DNA of 64,000 bases from Reticulitermes speratus (GCA_021186555.1 JAJKFL010000002.1:31288001-31352000); one strand, 5' to 3'; shown: positions 1 through 13,215, counted from the stretch's first letter. Notes: generated by a model not told the origin, from the letters alone. Translations and numbers: made by a program.

Positions 1-320
1 GAAGTATGCTGACTGTATACCCACACAGCTTCTGGAATAACAGCTACAGATAGTAAAGACGGATCAGTTGATACGAAACCGAGATCGCAATAGACCAACA
101 GACCTAATCCTTGAAGATAATGCTGCTACAGACGATGATGCAACTGATAACCAATAACTACTCTACAAAAGCCATCTTTCGTTGTAAAATAAAGCAAACA
201 AGCTAAATAATTAATTTAAAAATGGTGTATAGCCACACAAGAAGTCATTCCATAGTTATGAAATTAAAATACGGCATAGTTTTTGTAAACACGTAAGCAT
301 CTGAACTGCAAGCTCACAAC
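1..320. other. Left flank, no feature seen
   Basis: AT-rich sequence before the first mariner. I see no exon, repeat or RNA gene in it. Confidence 0.4.
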
Positions 321-322
321 TA

Positions 323-1636
323 CGAGGTCTGTTCAAATAATGTCCGAACTTTTAAAATAGCACGCCAATGCAAAAGCGCATCGCTTTCAGGCAAGTGGCG
401 CAGTCTAGCTGTGATCTTCGGGAGTTATCTTCCGCAAGCCGCGTCATTCTATCTTGCTTAGTCATTGTGCTGGAGCGGTTTGTTTGACTACGTGCAAAGC
501 GTCGTCTGCGAATTTTCCTTTATCTCCTCGACCGATTGAAATCTTTGTCCTTTCAACGTGGATTTAAGTTTTTGGAAGAGGAAAAAGTCTGCTGGGGCAA
601 GGTCAGGAGAGTAGGGAGGCTGAGGAAGGACCGTTGTCTCATGTTTGGCCAGGAAGTCACGAATCAGCAGCGACGCATGAGCTGGTGCATTGTCATGGTG
701 GAGGATCCATGAATGTTTCTCCATAACTGAGGCCTTTTTCTCCTGATGCTTTCTCTCAGCCGTTTAAGAACGTCCAGGTAGTACCATCTGTTCACAGTTT
801 GTCCTTGTGGCAGAAACTCATGATGCACAACTCCCTCAACGTCAAAAAAAAAAAGGTCAACATCGCTTTCACATTCGATCTCACTTGACGCGCTTTTTTT
901 CGGTCTGGGCGACGTTTTCGAGACCCACTGAGAAGATTGTGCTTTTGTTTCCACATCATAACCATAGACCACGTATCATCGCCGGTGATGATGCAATTCA
1001 TGAAGTTTTCGTCTTCATTTGCGCGATCCAAAAGTTCCTGACAAACGGCAACGCGACGCTCTCTTTGATCCTCAGTCAAGAGGCGTGGAACAAACTTTGA
1101 GGCTACCCGATGCATTTCTAATTTTTTAGTTAGAATGGCGTGGCATGACCCTACGGATATGTTGCATTCCTCAGCTATTTCCCGAACCGTCAAACGACGA
1201 TTAGAACGAACAACGGCAACATGAACGGCATCAGTTGACGTTGAGGGTCGCCCCGGACGTGGGTCATCGTCAGTTGGCTACCGACCGTCCTTGAAACGTT
1301 TGAACCATTCATAGCACTGCGTACGGCCCACACACTGATCCCCGTAAACTTGTTTCAACATTTCATGAGTCTCGGTAAACGTTTTCCCAGGCTTAACACA
1401 AAATTTAATGTTTACGCGCTGTTCGTGAAATTCGGGCATGTTTAAATTCGCAGACGACATTTTGCACGTAGTCAAACAAACCGCTCCAGCACAATGACTA
1501 AACAAGATAGAATGACGCGGCTTGCGACAGATAACTCCCGAAGATCACAGCTAGACTGCGCCACTTGCCGGAAAGCGATGCGCTTTTTCATTGGCGCGCT
1601 ATTTTAAAAGTTCGGACATTATTTGAACAGACCTCG
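323..1636 (-). mobile_element. Complete mariner element with ~190-bp terminal inverted repeats
   Basis: A 1314-bp DNA transposon of the mariner family lies between TA dinucleotides at 321-322 and 1637-1638, the expected target-site duplication. Both ends begin CGAGGTCTGTTCAAATAATG. The inverted repeat is unusually long: 323-514 matches the reverse complement of 1445-1636 with about eight mismatches, roughly 96% identity by eye. Mariners normally carry repeats of about 30 bp. The inner end of the right repeat contains the transposase start codon (ATG at 1460), so the left repeat is a second copy of the promoter/5' leader, with GCG in place of that ATG. The left copy replaces the usual 3' end of the gene, so the transposase reading frame runs into it and stops at 488. 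Element length is normal for the family. Confidence 0.95.
488..1460 (-). pseudogene. Mariner transposase, broken
   Basis: This is the transposase of the long-repeat mariner, a DDD-type nuclease that would cut and paste the element. The N-terminal helix-turn-helix region reads RVNIKFCVKPGKTFTETHEM and then WFKRFKDGR. The three catalytic aspartates survive in separate frames: ITGDDTW near 985, HHDNAPAH near 695, and YSPDLAP near 600, matching the mariner D,D34D layout. It is dead. A TAG follows FKDGR near 1278, one base is missing after DDTW near 970, compensating shifts occur at an A run (~895) and a T run (~848), and another shift lies before HSWILHH near 725. The C-terminus is also short: instead of the usual ~35 residues ending in a YFEGD-type motif, it ends TTLCT inside the duplicated leader. 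Confidence 0.93.
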
Positions 1637-1645
1637 TATATTATC

Positions 1646-1731
1646 TGGTGGTGGTGGTGGTATTAGTAGTAGTAGTAGTATTAGTAGTAGTAGTAGTAGT
1701 AGTAGAGCAGCAGCAGCAGCAGCAGCAGCAG
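1646..1731. repeat. Compound trinucleotide microsatellite (GGT)n(AGT)n(AGC)n
   Basis: A run of GGT units changes into AGT units, with two ATT-type interruptions, and then into about eight AGC units. It starts eight bases after the mariner target site. The same three-unit succession recurs at 63776-63970. Confidence 0.95.
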
Positions 1732-1739
1732 ATGCATTT

Positions 1740-4700
1740 AGAAGAGTTCAGGCCACAGAAGCGAGTCTCAGTGTTAGGGGGTTATGAATTTTATGGCGAG
1801 GAATCAGAGATGGGCCCATTGTGATAAATTATCTATACAAAAGTAAACAGCATACAACTGGTCAGCATTAAGAAAATAATGTAACCCAATAAACGAAGAG
1901 GGGGAGTTAAAACTTCAAGGAAGTGTTTCCTCACTAACAAACGGACAACGAATGCACCAAGGGGAGTGTATTTACTGGTGTCGTACGATTCACCGAATAA
2001 CGATTATTTCCACAAGGAAAGGAAAACCAGACAGCTTTCTCAATTTTTGACTGTTTGCCGTCCTAAAATGTAAAAGAAGTGGACTCTGAGATCAACATTC
2101 TCTCTGCGTGCGTGTCCGCCCATTTAAACTTCCAAACCAGTTGATTTTCACGAAACTTGGCACGAACATCATGCCACTAGAGGGCACCCTAAGGCCGTAC
2201 CTTTCACTTTCCTACAATCAATAATAACAACATGGCGACCACGCGAACATGTGAGGCTGCAGCGACACTAGTGACAATTACTCACTGGTCCTGAAATTAT
2301 ATACGGTAACAGACGGCGGAAAAATTGGGAATATTTGCCAAAGTAATATTTTTGTGAAATGTAAAATAAAAAGATGGAGGCCGTACGAAAATTTTATCTT
2401 TTCCGGTCAGATGGTCCCGTAGAGATGGCCCAGTGGAACATGGTGCGGAGGTACATAGTTAACAGGGCCGGGTTACGCCTATCACGATCTATGCGGCTGC
2501 ATGAGGCCCCACAGTTTGCAGAGCGGCCAAAAAGCTTGTTGTATTTCAGATTTCGTGCCATACACATATTGAAATCCTTACGTTGCTCAATCTGCACTGT
2601 CACTTCAGAACTAAAAGTAGGTAGGGCACAAAATATGTTTTTGCACCACCCCCCGAAATGTCTTAACACGGCCATGCTGATAAACACGCCCACACGTAAC
2701 TAACCCCGCGGAAGAGTCCTGCTTGACACATTAATAGGTCCTCAGCTAGTCAAAAAAAATTACCATTTTATTGAATCCGAAGGATCCTTACTGTGTTCAC
2801 AAGAACCCCCACTTATCCCTATCTTAAGCAGCATAAATCCAGTCCTAGCCCTCTCATCCCATTTATCAGACCAATTTTAATATTATCCGCATACCTACAC
2901 ACTTATCTACAATATACATAATAAATCTATGCACCTGGAAAGAAGGCTCTGAGCTCTGTTCGGAACTCCTTGTTCAATATTTATTAGATTAAATTCTTAC
3001 TTCAATGGGTTTTTCCCACTGACCTCCGAAACTCAGACGTACTCTGTGTTCCGTGGGGTAAGGACATAAGTTTGAAATATTATTTGAACGCATTCCGAGC
3101 TTCATAATGTTACAAAAATTAATCATTATTTACACACACAATTAAGACTTTCCTCAACAACTAAAAGAGAATCAAACTAACGCGTGTAGTCAATTTTGTT
3201 GGGTTGTAGATAACGGTTACTATAAACTAGGAATACAGTCGATCGACAACTTCTAGTGTGCAGCCACAACCTCATACTTAACCGGAATACATTCAATAGT
3301 TCTGTCACCATCACAAAGACGGCGACACCGTAAAGGGCCTTGGCCTTCAGAGCCGTTCGTCTAATTCCTCTTCTAATAAGTTTAGAGATTATAATCAAAC
3401 AGACGAACTATGAATCTGAATTTCGAGCGTTAACACACTGCGACCAGTTCTGCTACACAACTACTCTGGAAGTAGAGTAGGTCGACACACGTGCAGAGAA
3501 AATCTCAAGAAAAAAGTTCAGTCTTCTCAATTTCAGTTGCCCTAAGGTAAAACAAGAAAAGTTTAACCATTACATCCTGAGTCAGAACAACTGCAGAATA
3601 CGTAAACATTACGCAGCCGAAGAATGTGCACATGTGTAACACCATTAATATATAAGACAACCTGAATTAACACACACATGAAAATCAGGAGACACATTCG
3701 AGCAAACTCTATCCTGTTAATTTAAATCGTGTTCAATAATGAGACATCACGTTCGAGTGTAACACACCTGCAATGACGTTCGTCACCTTAACTAGCAAAT
3801 AAACTAGGATATAACACAAGATACGTTGAGATACAATGTCGCAAACTTTTTGAAAATCCAAACCATTCAAAATCTTCCGGTCTGTTTTATTTACTATACG
3901 CTGTTTACTTAACGACACTTTTCAGTACGGTGGGTGAGATCACACTGCGTCGACTAGTAAGATAAGTGAATAAGGAATTAGAAATTAAATGGAAGGAAAC
4001 GATCGTGGCTTATTTTAAGGTACTATACCGAAATTTTCCTGCAGGGGATTGAGGAAAACCACGAAAACTTTCAGTCTGTCTAGCGCAGGTCTGCTCAATC
4101 TTTTATGTGGTGCGGGCAACATTGGCAAAATTTGGTCTGCATGCGGGCAACATGAAATTCAATACGCATAATGAAGATTGAATAAGTATACATATGTATA
4201 ATTTTACCTGTATGTTTTCCTATACACCATGTGCAACAAACATATACTGATAATAACAGGAAAAATGTATAAAAAATGCAGCTCACAATAAAGACTAGGC
4301 TGTCGCTGCCTTTAGCATACTTTTTACGAAATGAATTACAAATGTAATATGTGTCTCTATAAATAAATACAGAGCTCATAAGTTTTCAAAATTTCCTCGG
4401 CGTGCTATCTCGGCTTTGCAAGGGAAAGGATTCAAAGACGTTTTCCCATTTCAAATGTCTTCCTGGGCAAACCCAATACTGTGTTGCGGGCAACATTTTT
4501 CCTGGCGTAGCGGGTCCCCGGTCGAAATTTGAACCCACGATATCCAGAATATGAAGCAGACACGCGACACTATGTTTCACAATATGTGATTCCATAGCTG
4601 TACAACGGCCTGTCTGACTTCAGTATGAACAACTGGGAACAGAAAAACCTAAAATATCGCTGTAGAATACTTTCTTACACATTTACAGTTTAAAACCCGT

Positions 4701-4845
4701 TTCCTAAATTTCATAAACATAATTATCAACTTTCTATATTAGCAAAGAAGTTGATGGTCTCCCAAATAACCGATCACGGACTTAAAAGTTTGGCCAACGG
4801 CTCTACTTAACAGCGGCAGCACACCATGACGGCATATGGGAAAGT
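1740..4845. other. Gene-free stretch; possible LINE tail at 2105-2230
   Basis: No exon could be recognised. Around 2105-2230 the wording TTGATTTTCACGAAACTTGG followed by a tract ending ATCATGCCA resembles the 3' tail of insect non-LTR elements, and a similar phrase recurs at 55265-55330. The rest holds only short chance frames. Confidence 0.35.
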
Positions 4846-4847
4846 GG

Positions 4848-4903
4848 GAGTAGGCCTATAGCTCTACTCATTCTTAAACCCGGCATTACTAAGAGGAGGA
4901 AAG
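4848..4903 (-). repeat. SINE fragment
   Basis: GGGAGTAGGCCTATAGCTCT followed by ACTCATTCTTAAACC matches the internal part of the SINE family described at 23788-24072 in minus orientation. Both ends of the element are missing. Confidence 0.6.
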
Positions 4904-5786
4904 TGTAATGTTAGGTGACTGTGTTATACATTTTATAATGCAAAATTAATCGAAATAATTTTTTTAAAAGACGGCCCTTAACTGCAAGGAACACACTGCA
5001 TCTTCATTACAAAGAGCAGTCTGTTAATGATGTTTAAGGAAAACAAAATCGGTTGTTTATTCTGAGAAAATTAACGAACCCACTCTGTGGGCTAAATATC
5101 AAGTTCTTTAATGTTAAAGTATGCAGTGGATACTACCAATGCCTACAGAGAGCTGCACCAAGAATTCAGAACTACGGTTCAAATATTAAACCACAATTTA
5201 TTACATAACTATGGAGTCGGGTTGTGCAGATAGACGCACTCAATAAACGTTCATGATTTGGGGAAAAAATACATCATCATCATCATCCTCAGCTTGGTGT
5301 GCGACATTATGATACACATGTAGAAAGCTCAGGCCACTAACTGCATAAATCCGTATAGATTAGCACAGGAGTGCACAAATCCCAGGCGCCAGGTGGCCGT
5401 GGCGACTGCATTTGGACGGTGGCGCCTAATATTTGTGGATCCTCAGTATGGAACTTGCGTCATGTCACCGTACTGGTGCCTAGAATTTTGAGGTGGCTCC
5501 TGGATTTTCGGAAAATTTGTGCATCCCTGTATTAATAGTTCTACGGCTGTCCCCATGAACGCAGCAGCAGAAATGTGCAAGGAAGTATACATCGGAAATC
5601 TTGTAAATCCAGTTCTAAATTTATAAGGGACGTAACTCGGCACAAATTAACATTCCACTCACAAGGAAGCAAGATAACAGGAAATGCGGTAACATTAAAT
5701 ACAGAAACAGCAGCCATTCACATACATAACATAGCCAGCTCTACAGATTACTTTGATGACTGCCATCCCGTTGTGCTTCTACTATC

Positions 5787-6992
5787 ATTCAATACAATTC
5801 AAGGTCAGTCGAAATACAACTTTTATTACATATCGAATTGTTAAGCAGCTACATGTTTCGATCCTATTCCCGCATCATCACCACCCTTCCATAAAAACAA
5901 TAAGCAAAAGGTAGAGAGTGCATATTATGTCATACACTATATTATGAGATCTTATAATTTACAGTTTTTAGATTCTAAAGTTTTTTTTAAAAAAAAATAT
6001 GGTTACAGTAGCTATTATTGTGAATTTTATTTGTTTTGCCAATTAAAACTATTTTAATTCAGCTGTAGTATGTTATATTCCTGGCTGCGTGTTGATTTTC
6101 TGTTCAATAATTAACTGACTGACACGATGTGTGTGGAATCTTGTAATGGTGGATTACTGCGTCTGTTCTGATTCCACTATCTTATATTCTATATGATCTT
6201 TTGATCTTTCGACGTCTCATTCGTTGTGTTATACTTTTCTGTTCTTTAATTTTTTATACAGCTCGTGTGTACTTAACACTTGTTAACCTAAGAATGAGGC
6301 CTAGGTTAACGAGTGTTAAGAATGAAACATCGAAAATATCATACAAAATATAGTAAAGTTCACCCTAGAACAGATCATGAAGGCCCAGAAGGGGAGTAGA
6401 GGCACAGCTCTACTCTTCCTTTAACCTCGGCGTTAGGTGGGGATGGTGGTCAACGCCACGCCCCGGCTGTTTTACCCCGGGAAAGATACTGGAGGCTGGG
6501 TCGGCCCCAGGGTCGGTCTGGACGGGTGCGGAAAATCTCGCCCCTACAGGGATTCCATCCCCCGACCGTCCAGCCCGTAGTGAGTCGCTATACTGACTAC
6601 GCTATCCCGCCCCACCAAATAAAATATCAAATAGCGGAATGAGAAAAACAGACACAATAATCCACCAATACAAGATTCCACACACCTCGTATCACTCAGG
6701 TAATTATTCAACAGAAAATGAACACGCAACCAGGACTGAATTAAAATAGTTTTAACTGGCACAACAAAATAAAATGCACAATAACAGCTACTGTAATCAT
6801 TAAAAAGCAACTTTAGAATCTAAAAACTGTAAATTATGAGATCTCATAATATAGTGCATAACATAATGTGCACTTTTACCTTACACTCATTATTTTTATG
6901 TATAGAATCGAAACACGTAGCTGGTTAACAATTCGTTATATAATTAAAGTTGTGTTTCGACTGACCTTGAATTGCACTGAATAAATGTAGGC
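5787..6992. repeat. Long palindrome (foldback element), right arm split by a SINE
   Basis: The left arm, about 5787-6292, matches the reverse complement of the right arm, about 6301-6992, around a spacer of roughly eight bases at 6293-6300. Matching landmarks include AATTCAAGGTCAGTCGAAA (5797) against the reverse complement near 6970, TTTACAGTTTTTAGATTC (about 5960) against 6815-6835, and GTGTGTGGAATCTTGTA (about 6130) against 6670-6690. Identity looks like 80-85% by eye. The innermost stem pairs CTTAACACTTGTTAACCTA with its partner at 6301-6320. A SINE at about 6352-6613 interrupts the right arm, and the left arm carries about 46 extra bases near 6225-6271. I found no clear target duplication at the outer ends. 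A transcript would fold into one long hairpin. Confidence 0.85.
6352..6613 (-). mobile_element. tRNA-derived SINE inserted in the palindrome
   Basis: A nearly full-length copy in minus orientation. The tail (GTAAAGTTCACCCTAGAAC) is at 6353 and the tRNA-like head ends near 6613 at CTATCCCGCCCC. The reverse strand shows a box-A-like TAGCGTAGTCAG. The box-B-like segment is mutated (GGGATGGAATCC). It is absent from the left arm of the surrounding palindrome, so it inserted after the palindrome formed. The target duplication is not clean. Confidence 0.85.
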
Positions 6993-6994
6993 CT

Positions 6995-8180
6995 AATTAT
7001 ATTTGTATGTATAAATGGAATTGCAAACAGTGTTATGTTAGTTACACTTATGACATTTGTATAACATAGTTTTTAAAATCAAACATAAATTACATACAGC
7101 CTCAGGGTCAGCCCCCCCCCCCCCCCCCCCCCACTCCCAACGAAAAATTTTGGGTGCGCGCCTATCTGGAACTACCGGGTTAATTGGTGCGCAAGGCTGC
7201 CCGGATGGCTGGTCTGACACCCACGCTCTGTGGTTTGTAGCTGATACAATACAGAGTGCAAGAAGCGACGATCGGATTGTTGAGGCAGCAAATAAACTAC
7301 AACCTTGCTTTAATTAATTACAATTTTTAAATAATTTACATATACCTGGTACAAGGCTTTAATGACATTTCTGTCGACGCCGTTCCAACAGGGACGCAAG
7401 CATACATAAAACCGTGTGTTTTTCATTGCTTATCAATTAAAGATGGTCGGCTACAAATGGTCGATCGTAGGATACAAAAACACACAAAATATTGATCCCA
7501 ATAAAGCCTGGAGCTTCTGTAAAATATTTCCCAGTATACGAAATTTTAAACACGGAAATGAGTAAAAATAAGTAACAAAAATCACTGGTCGTCTACAAAG
7601 TTACAACTTTATTTCAACTCTGGTCGCGACATCAAGGCAAGCACTGTGCTCACTAACATGCACACGTGTACAGCTTGTATATATGTGTGTGGATGTGCCA
7701 CGATGAACATTTGTTATTATACTCAGCAGGTTAAAATATAGAAATTAACATTATCGCCCCAACTGACTCAAATGTAATGGTACCGGGTTCTTTACTTGAA
7801 AGTGAAGCGACTAAGAAAGTGTAGCTGACCACTCACACACGCCCATATCCTGCGCAGTGGCCTCGAGCGTGGACAGCTCTGCTACGCAACCAGTATGACT
7901 TTCAGCACACAGGCAACTTTAGCATTTTAGTGCTACCATTATTGTTATTTGATAGAAAATACACTTGCTTATCGCACAACGGTGTCGGAAACTAAACTAG
8001 TTCTCTATCTTCTGCGCAGAAATCCCGTAGCTGGGTAAACTAAGAAACATGTTGCAGAAATGAGGAATCTAAACCATTTCAACACTCGATGGGCGTTCTC
8101 CCTACAATGGCTCCATGCAGTGCCGACTTAACGCAACGGTGCATCCGGCGGTAACCTCCAGGGCACCTCATTCAACATCA
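6995..8180. other. Gene-free stretch with a 21-22 base C run
   Basis: It contains a homopolymer C run at 7111-7132 in a locally GC-rich block (7100-7290) that is probably part of an unrecognised repeat. No exon was recognised. Confidence 0.4.
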
Positions 8181-8183
8181 GTA

Positions 8184-8515
8184 CAGTAAAACTTCGATTA
8201 CCCATCGCCCGATTATCCGTCAGTTTCCACTGATCGTCATGGTGGCAAGCCACTGTGTGTGGGAGGTATAGGAAGAAAAGTGCATACATTCCGTATCACA
8301 TGGTGTGTAGTGCGTAATGAAGATAGCATTTTTTTCGAATCTTGGCCTTTTCTGTAATGTCCACATGTAAATACATATACTGTAGTATGTAATATAATAA
8401 ATAATTTTATTTGCCTTACGCAGTGTGTAATTTTAAGCACCGAGTCTATTATCCGTCTATTCTCGTATCCGTCAGTTTCGGTCCCGACCGTTGACGGATA
8501 ATCAAAGTTTTACGG
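8184..8515. mobile_element. Tigger/pogo-type MITE
   Basis: A 332-bp non-autonomous element flanked by TA at 8182-8183 and 8516-8517. The left end is CAGTAAAACTTCGATTACCC and the right end, reversed, is CCGTAAAACTTTGATTATCC. Subterminal ATTATCCGTCAGTTTC also occurs at both ends. The CAGTA...GATTATCCG terminus is typical of Tigger elements of the pogo group. The interior has no transposase. Confidence 0.88.
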
Positions 8516-8519
8516 TACT

Positions 8520-11500
8520 TACGAACAACAAATTGTAATACCAAAAAAGACAACAGGAACAAATTTTTCAAGTACGCCGAGGGCCCGAAGAGTTCTTCAT
8601 ATATCCCACGCTCAATGAGTGGAATAAAAATGTATCTTCCTAAACTCTGTTTCCTTGAAACAGGTTTCGAAACGAATATCAGAGTCAATCAACAATTCGT
8701 GAATTCCTCCATGCAAAGTGTAGTTCTATTCAACCAATGCAGTCCAAAATTACATTTACTTTGTTACTTTAAAATTTTAGTGCGCAATATTGACACAATA
8801 AATGACATCAAGCACCACCAACACGGCAACAAAATGACACCTGCTGTGCGCCAAACGATTCATGCTAAAACGAATGAGGTAGTGACAGGGTAATGGAAAA
8901 ATCTGTACAAAGACGAGCTTCATGATTTGTACACATCCAATACTAGGATGAGCAAATAAGAAACGATGAGTTGCGTAGGGAATGTGTCACGCACAGAAGA
9001 AAATGCATGCGAATTTCTGGTCTGTAAAGTGGAAGGAAAGGGACCACAGCTAAGTTGGCACACATGGGAGGATAATATTGAAATGGATCTCAAAAAAATT
9101 GTGACAGGGTGTGGAGAGGATTTATCTGACTGGGAGAGAGAGAGAGAGAAGTGACTGGTTCTTGGAACACGGTAATGAGGCTTCGGGTTCCTAAAATGCG
9201 GGGAATTTCTTCACTAGCTGAGCTACTACCAGCTCCTCAAGAAGGACTTTGTCTCATAGTTCGTTAGTTAACAGCAAAAGTAAAATTATACTGTCACGAT
9301 GAAAGGACGAGAGAGTTTGGTTTTGCAACGTGTAATGTTGGACATTTCCAACTTCTCACAGAATGGAAAGAAAAGAGCAGCCAATGAGTCGTTTATTCCT
9401 ACTTTCTTCACTTCTCGCTTGAAGAGAGAGAGATGTCGTCCGGTCCCCACAAAGCAATGATCCCCCCCCCCCCCCCCAAACGGAAGCACTGAGGAACTAC
9501 TTTCACAGAGCCCGCGTGTCACGGACCACGCGTCGACCAAACCTGATATCCGGTATTTGAAACAATCTTCGCTTCGTGATTACAGATAATTAATAGAGAT
9601 TCTAACACTGTCACTAAAACCGGGTTCTGAAAGACAGAAATCTGTGTCACAGGAAGTCGTTTGGCAATATTCAGATTATGTGGATTAAGGTCACAACCAG
9701 TACGAGACATGCCACTTTGATTACGGGATTTCTTGATGTCATTGTTTTAAAATACATAACGCTCATGAAACGGCAATTTCTCGTAACCCACACAATTCGT
9801 CAAACTTACGATTCCCGCATTACTAGTCAGCTGGGTTACAAATACACCTTCTGTCAAAATTTTGTGTCCACAAAAAATTGCTTATCCTTATATTTCGTAA
9901 AAATATTCCATGCTTAAGTGTTCATCTATTGAGGGATCGGTCAAGTTTATTCTGTCTCCTGTAAAATTGTGTATCGGTGGGTTACGACATACTGCAGTTT
10001 CATGAGCGATAAGTACCTCTGATGACTCGCAAAACATCGGGGTCTGATACGCCTTCACATTCACATGATAATGACATCACACCTGATTACATCGGCAGCA
10101 AACAAATGACTAAGACTGAAAACATTTCCGTATATAAACTCACTTTAGCTTCCTATCAGCATACTTACAGTGTCACTTTTAAGTGCGTGTTTATATAAAA
10201 TATTATTTCGTTTAAGCGTTTCCTTTAAATGAGCAACAGAAACCCTACTAGACAAACAAAGAGGTTTCAAATGCCGTACTCCGCGACGCAGTGCACAAAC
10301 TTTACCAGGGCGTTCTTTACTTACAAAATGTCATACGGTTTCACAGAACACAAGTGAATGTAATTTCATATACGCCCATTAGAAAAGGAGGGTCTTCCCT
10401 GCCCCGATTTTCACGAGACTCAAAAATGTTTAACAGCATCACATGCGTATCTCCTATACAAAATTTCGTCCCACTTGGACAATAAATGCTGGAAGTATGG
10501 GCAAAAACTCATTTACACCCCTGCGCAAAGTATGGCTGCCACTGCATCCATCTTCAAGAAACTCACAATCACTATGTAAATTTTTGTAGACATGTCTGGT
10601 ACCGACTTTTATCTAAATTTGACGAAAAATGTATAAAATACGAGCTAACTTCATCACAGCCCTTTGTAAAACGTGACTTTCCTTACACAAATTTTCATGA
10701 AACAGGTAATTGCTCAACGACATTACTTGGAGAACTTCCATGTCGAATTTCACCCAAATCGGTCAGGCAGTATGACATGTACGGGTAGACATTCATTTAC
10801 GGCATTAGGTAAAGGCTGAGCTGATTTTCACAAAATTCACACTTGCTTGACTTTTCATATAGAACTTCTATACCAAATTTCATGAAATCCGACAATGGTT
10901 CAGTCTCCGATACTAGGCCACAGAGGGAGCAATGAACGGACACAATCCCCTCATAAGACATTCTTTTTTTAATTCATAAAGAATGCCTTATAACTGGTCA
11001 ACCATGTATACTAAACACTGATTATGAGGCATCTCACACAAATGTACAGATGCATGAAACAGCATATACCAGTTTTATAGGTAGAAAGCGATATTCGGGC
11101 TTGTTTAGAACGGGTCCATGTGGTAAACTTCCAACTGATCCCACATTATCACCCTACACTGAATTAATTATTTCAGTTTTTTTTCCCCCTTCAGATATAA
11201 AGTGCCATACATTTTCAACATCTTTGTAATATCTATGAAAGTAAGCTGACGTACTAATTACATAGTAATTACACTACTTCATTACGTAGGCCTATACAAT
11301 TTTCCCAAACTAAGCTACTTGTATCTCAGAAAGGTCAAAGAAAAGTGTCCATGGAATGAACTGCCCTCATATTTCTTGAATATTAAAAGTGTTTAAATTA
11401 GTGTAAACCGACCGTGTTTTGAATGTTTTGCACATATTTTAAAAGCAACTTTGACACTGGAATAGCACAGAATGAATGCTTTGTTTTTGTGAGTGGTTCT

Positions 11501-12930
11501 GGAAATGAAACAAAAATAATATTTGAGAAACCACATATCATATAGGTTTACACGGAATAGAATGAGAAGCAAACATATTTCCTCCTTGCCCTTTACATAA
11601 TTTCTCTTCACCTCTTCAGAAAATTGCTACCAAAGGGTTGATTTTTCTAAACCTACAATACTACAGAACTTCAAAATACTTAGTTTAATGCTGAAAATTT
11701 CGAGCATTCATCATTCTGAAACTGCTAATATGTACAATTTAAATGACATGGCACCAAAGAGCATTCCGGTAATATAACTTTTTGGGTTATTTCAAGGTCG
11801 GTCACTCACAAAACTAAAATCACCAGTTATCACTGGGAGAATAACCTAACCTTTATAATAAAAATAAAAATATTCTGGAAACCATTTTCTTCACTAAATG
11901 TTTCTCTAGCCAGAAGATACATCTGATGGTTGCCAGTATTCACAATCAAGATGCTAAAGTTAATTGGGGTCATGACCACTTCATTCAACACCCTTTCAAA
12001 TTGTTATTTAATAATCATTTGATGCCATATAGTCTGAGAGACTGAACACATCTTTAATTAACCATGCCTCACATAATCACTAATTTTTTGATTCCATACT
12101 CCTTACACAGCTTCATAAGGTGATGTCTAAGAATCTTACTGTATCAGTTTTTCATGTTTCTGAAGAAACACTCATACTTTGCTAAAATTAGATGTGGAAG
12201 CTATCAAAATTGAAGCCCCAAACTATTATCCATGATTTCATAGGTTTCATTTTTAAACTCAATAAATGTTGAAAGAAGAAAGAAAAGGTTGAAACAAATG
12301 TCTATACTCTTGCTTACACATGATACATAATGACCCAATCTTTACAAAAGTTGGCAAAATATGTGAACCTCATCTAATGACAGAATTTCTGCACTTTAGT
12401 GGTGTAGACAACATACAATATTCCCCATACGATAAAGACGAGGAACAATGTTTCAGCATTCTTCCCATTTCTGTCACTTAACAGTTAAGCATGCAACTAC
12501 GAGAATATGTATATTTGTCCACATTAAGTGAGGATCTACAGGAACAATCACATGGTCACAGAGTTTACAATAACATAATCACAACAAACAAGTACAGGTA
12601 ATTGCACACACACACAAACACACACAAGTGAAATATACCTACATGTGCTGCAAACGTAAGTCCTATGAAAACTAACACCACAGTTGGGTACCTATTCTTT
12701 ATTACATTAAATGAAATACAGTATATGTATCCCAACTTACATAAATGAAACATTCTCAAGAGTGGCCATAATACTCAAACTCATGTAACTTGAAATTTCA
12801 GCTACTCCACTGCCTTCAGTGTCTATAGTTTTCATTCGAAAACATGTTCTGGTAATACAATTAACTTTAGAGTGTTTTATTTAATGGAACTTAACTGCTA
12901 AGAGTAAACAGCATCAAAACTGTATGAACA
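8520..12930. other. Gene-free stretch with microsatellites
   Basis: It holds a short (GA)n at about 9133-9149, a C run at about 9463-9477 and a (CA)n tract near 12606-12626. The region 10275-10960 has repeated phrases of the type CAAATTTCATGAAATCCGAC, seen in insect LINE 3' tails, but no domain. If ABHD2 continues leftwards, this lies in its second intron. I could not find the downstream ABHD2 exons here. Confidence 0.35.
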
Positions 12931-12944
12931 AAACATGAGTAACA

Positions 12945-13105
12945 GAAACTGGTGGAATGACAAAGACAGGAAAAACCAAAGTACTCAGCAAAAACCCTGT
13001 CACAGTGCCAATGTGTCCACCACAAATCCCACATGAACCACTCTGGGATACAACACAGGTTGTTGTGAAAGGCTGGCAACCTGAGCCATGGCATGACCAA
13101 ATTAA
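12945..13105. repeat. Decayed dispersed-repeat fragment
   Basis: The plus-strand frame with NPVTVPMCPPQIPHE and GWQPEPWHD resembles a widespread low-value frame in insect repeats (consensus like PVPVPLCPPQIPHG). I read it as a repeat fragment, not a host exon. Confidence 0.4.
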
Positions 13106-13215
13106 CTTCAACTGTAATAACATTCATTTTGGCTACTTAAAAATCCTATCTTTTTCTCTTTTAGGCAAATAATTTAATGTGAAATTTGAGGTTTCCACAG
13201 CACTGATGTTGAGGA

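Noticed and set aside
807-1100. Plus-strand open frame across the first mariner
   Set aside because: It is the shadow of the minus-strand transposase and has no independent support.
12891-13127. Minus-strand GGHIG-like text as a possible ABHD2 catalytic-His exon
   Set aside because: The resemblance is limited to a few residues, no splice sites fit, and the opposite strand matches a dispersed repeat.
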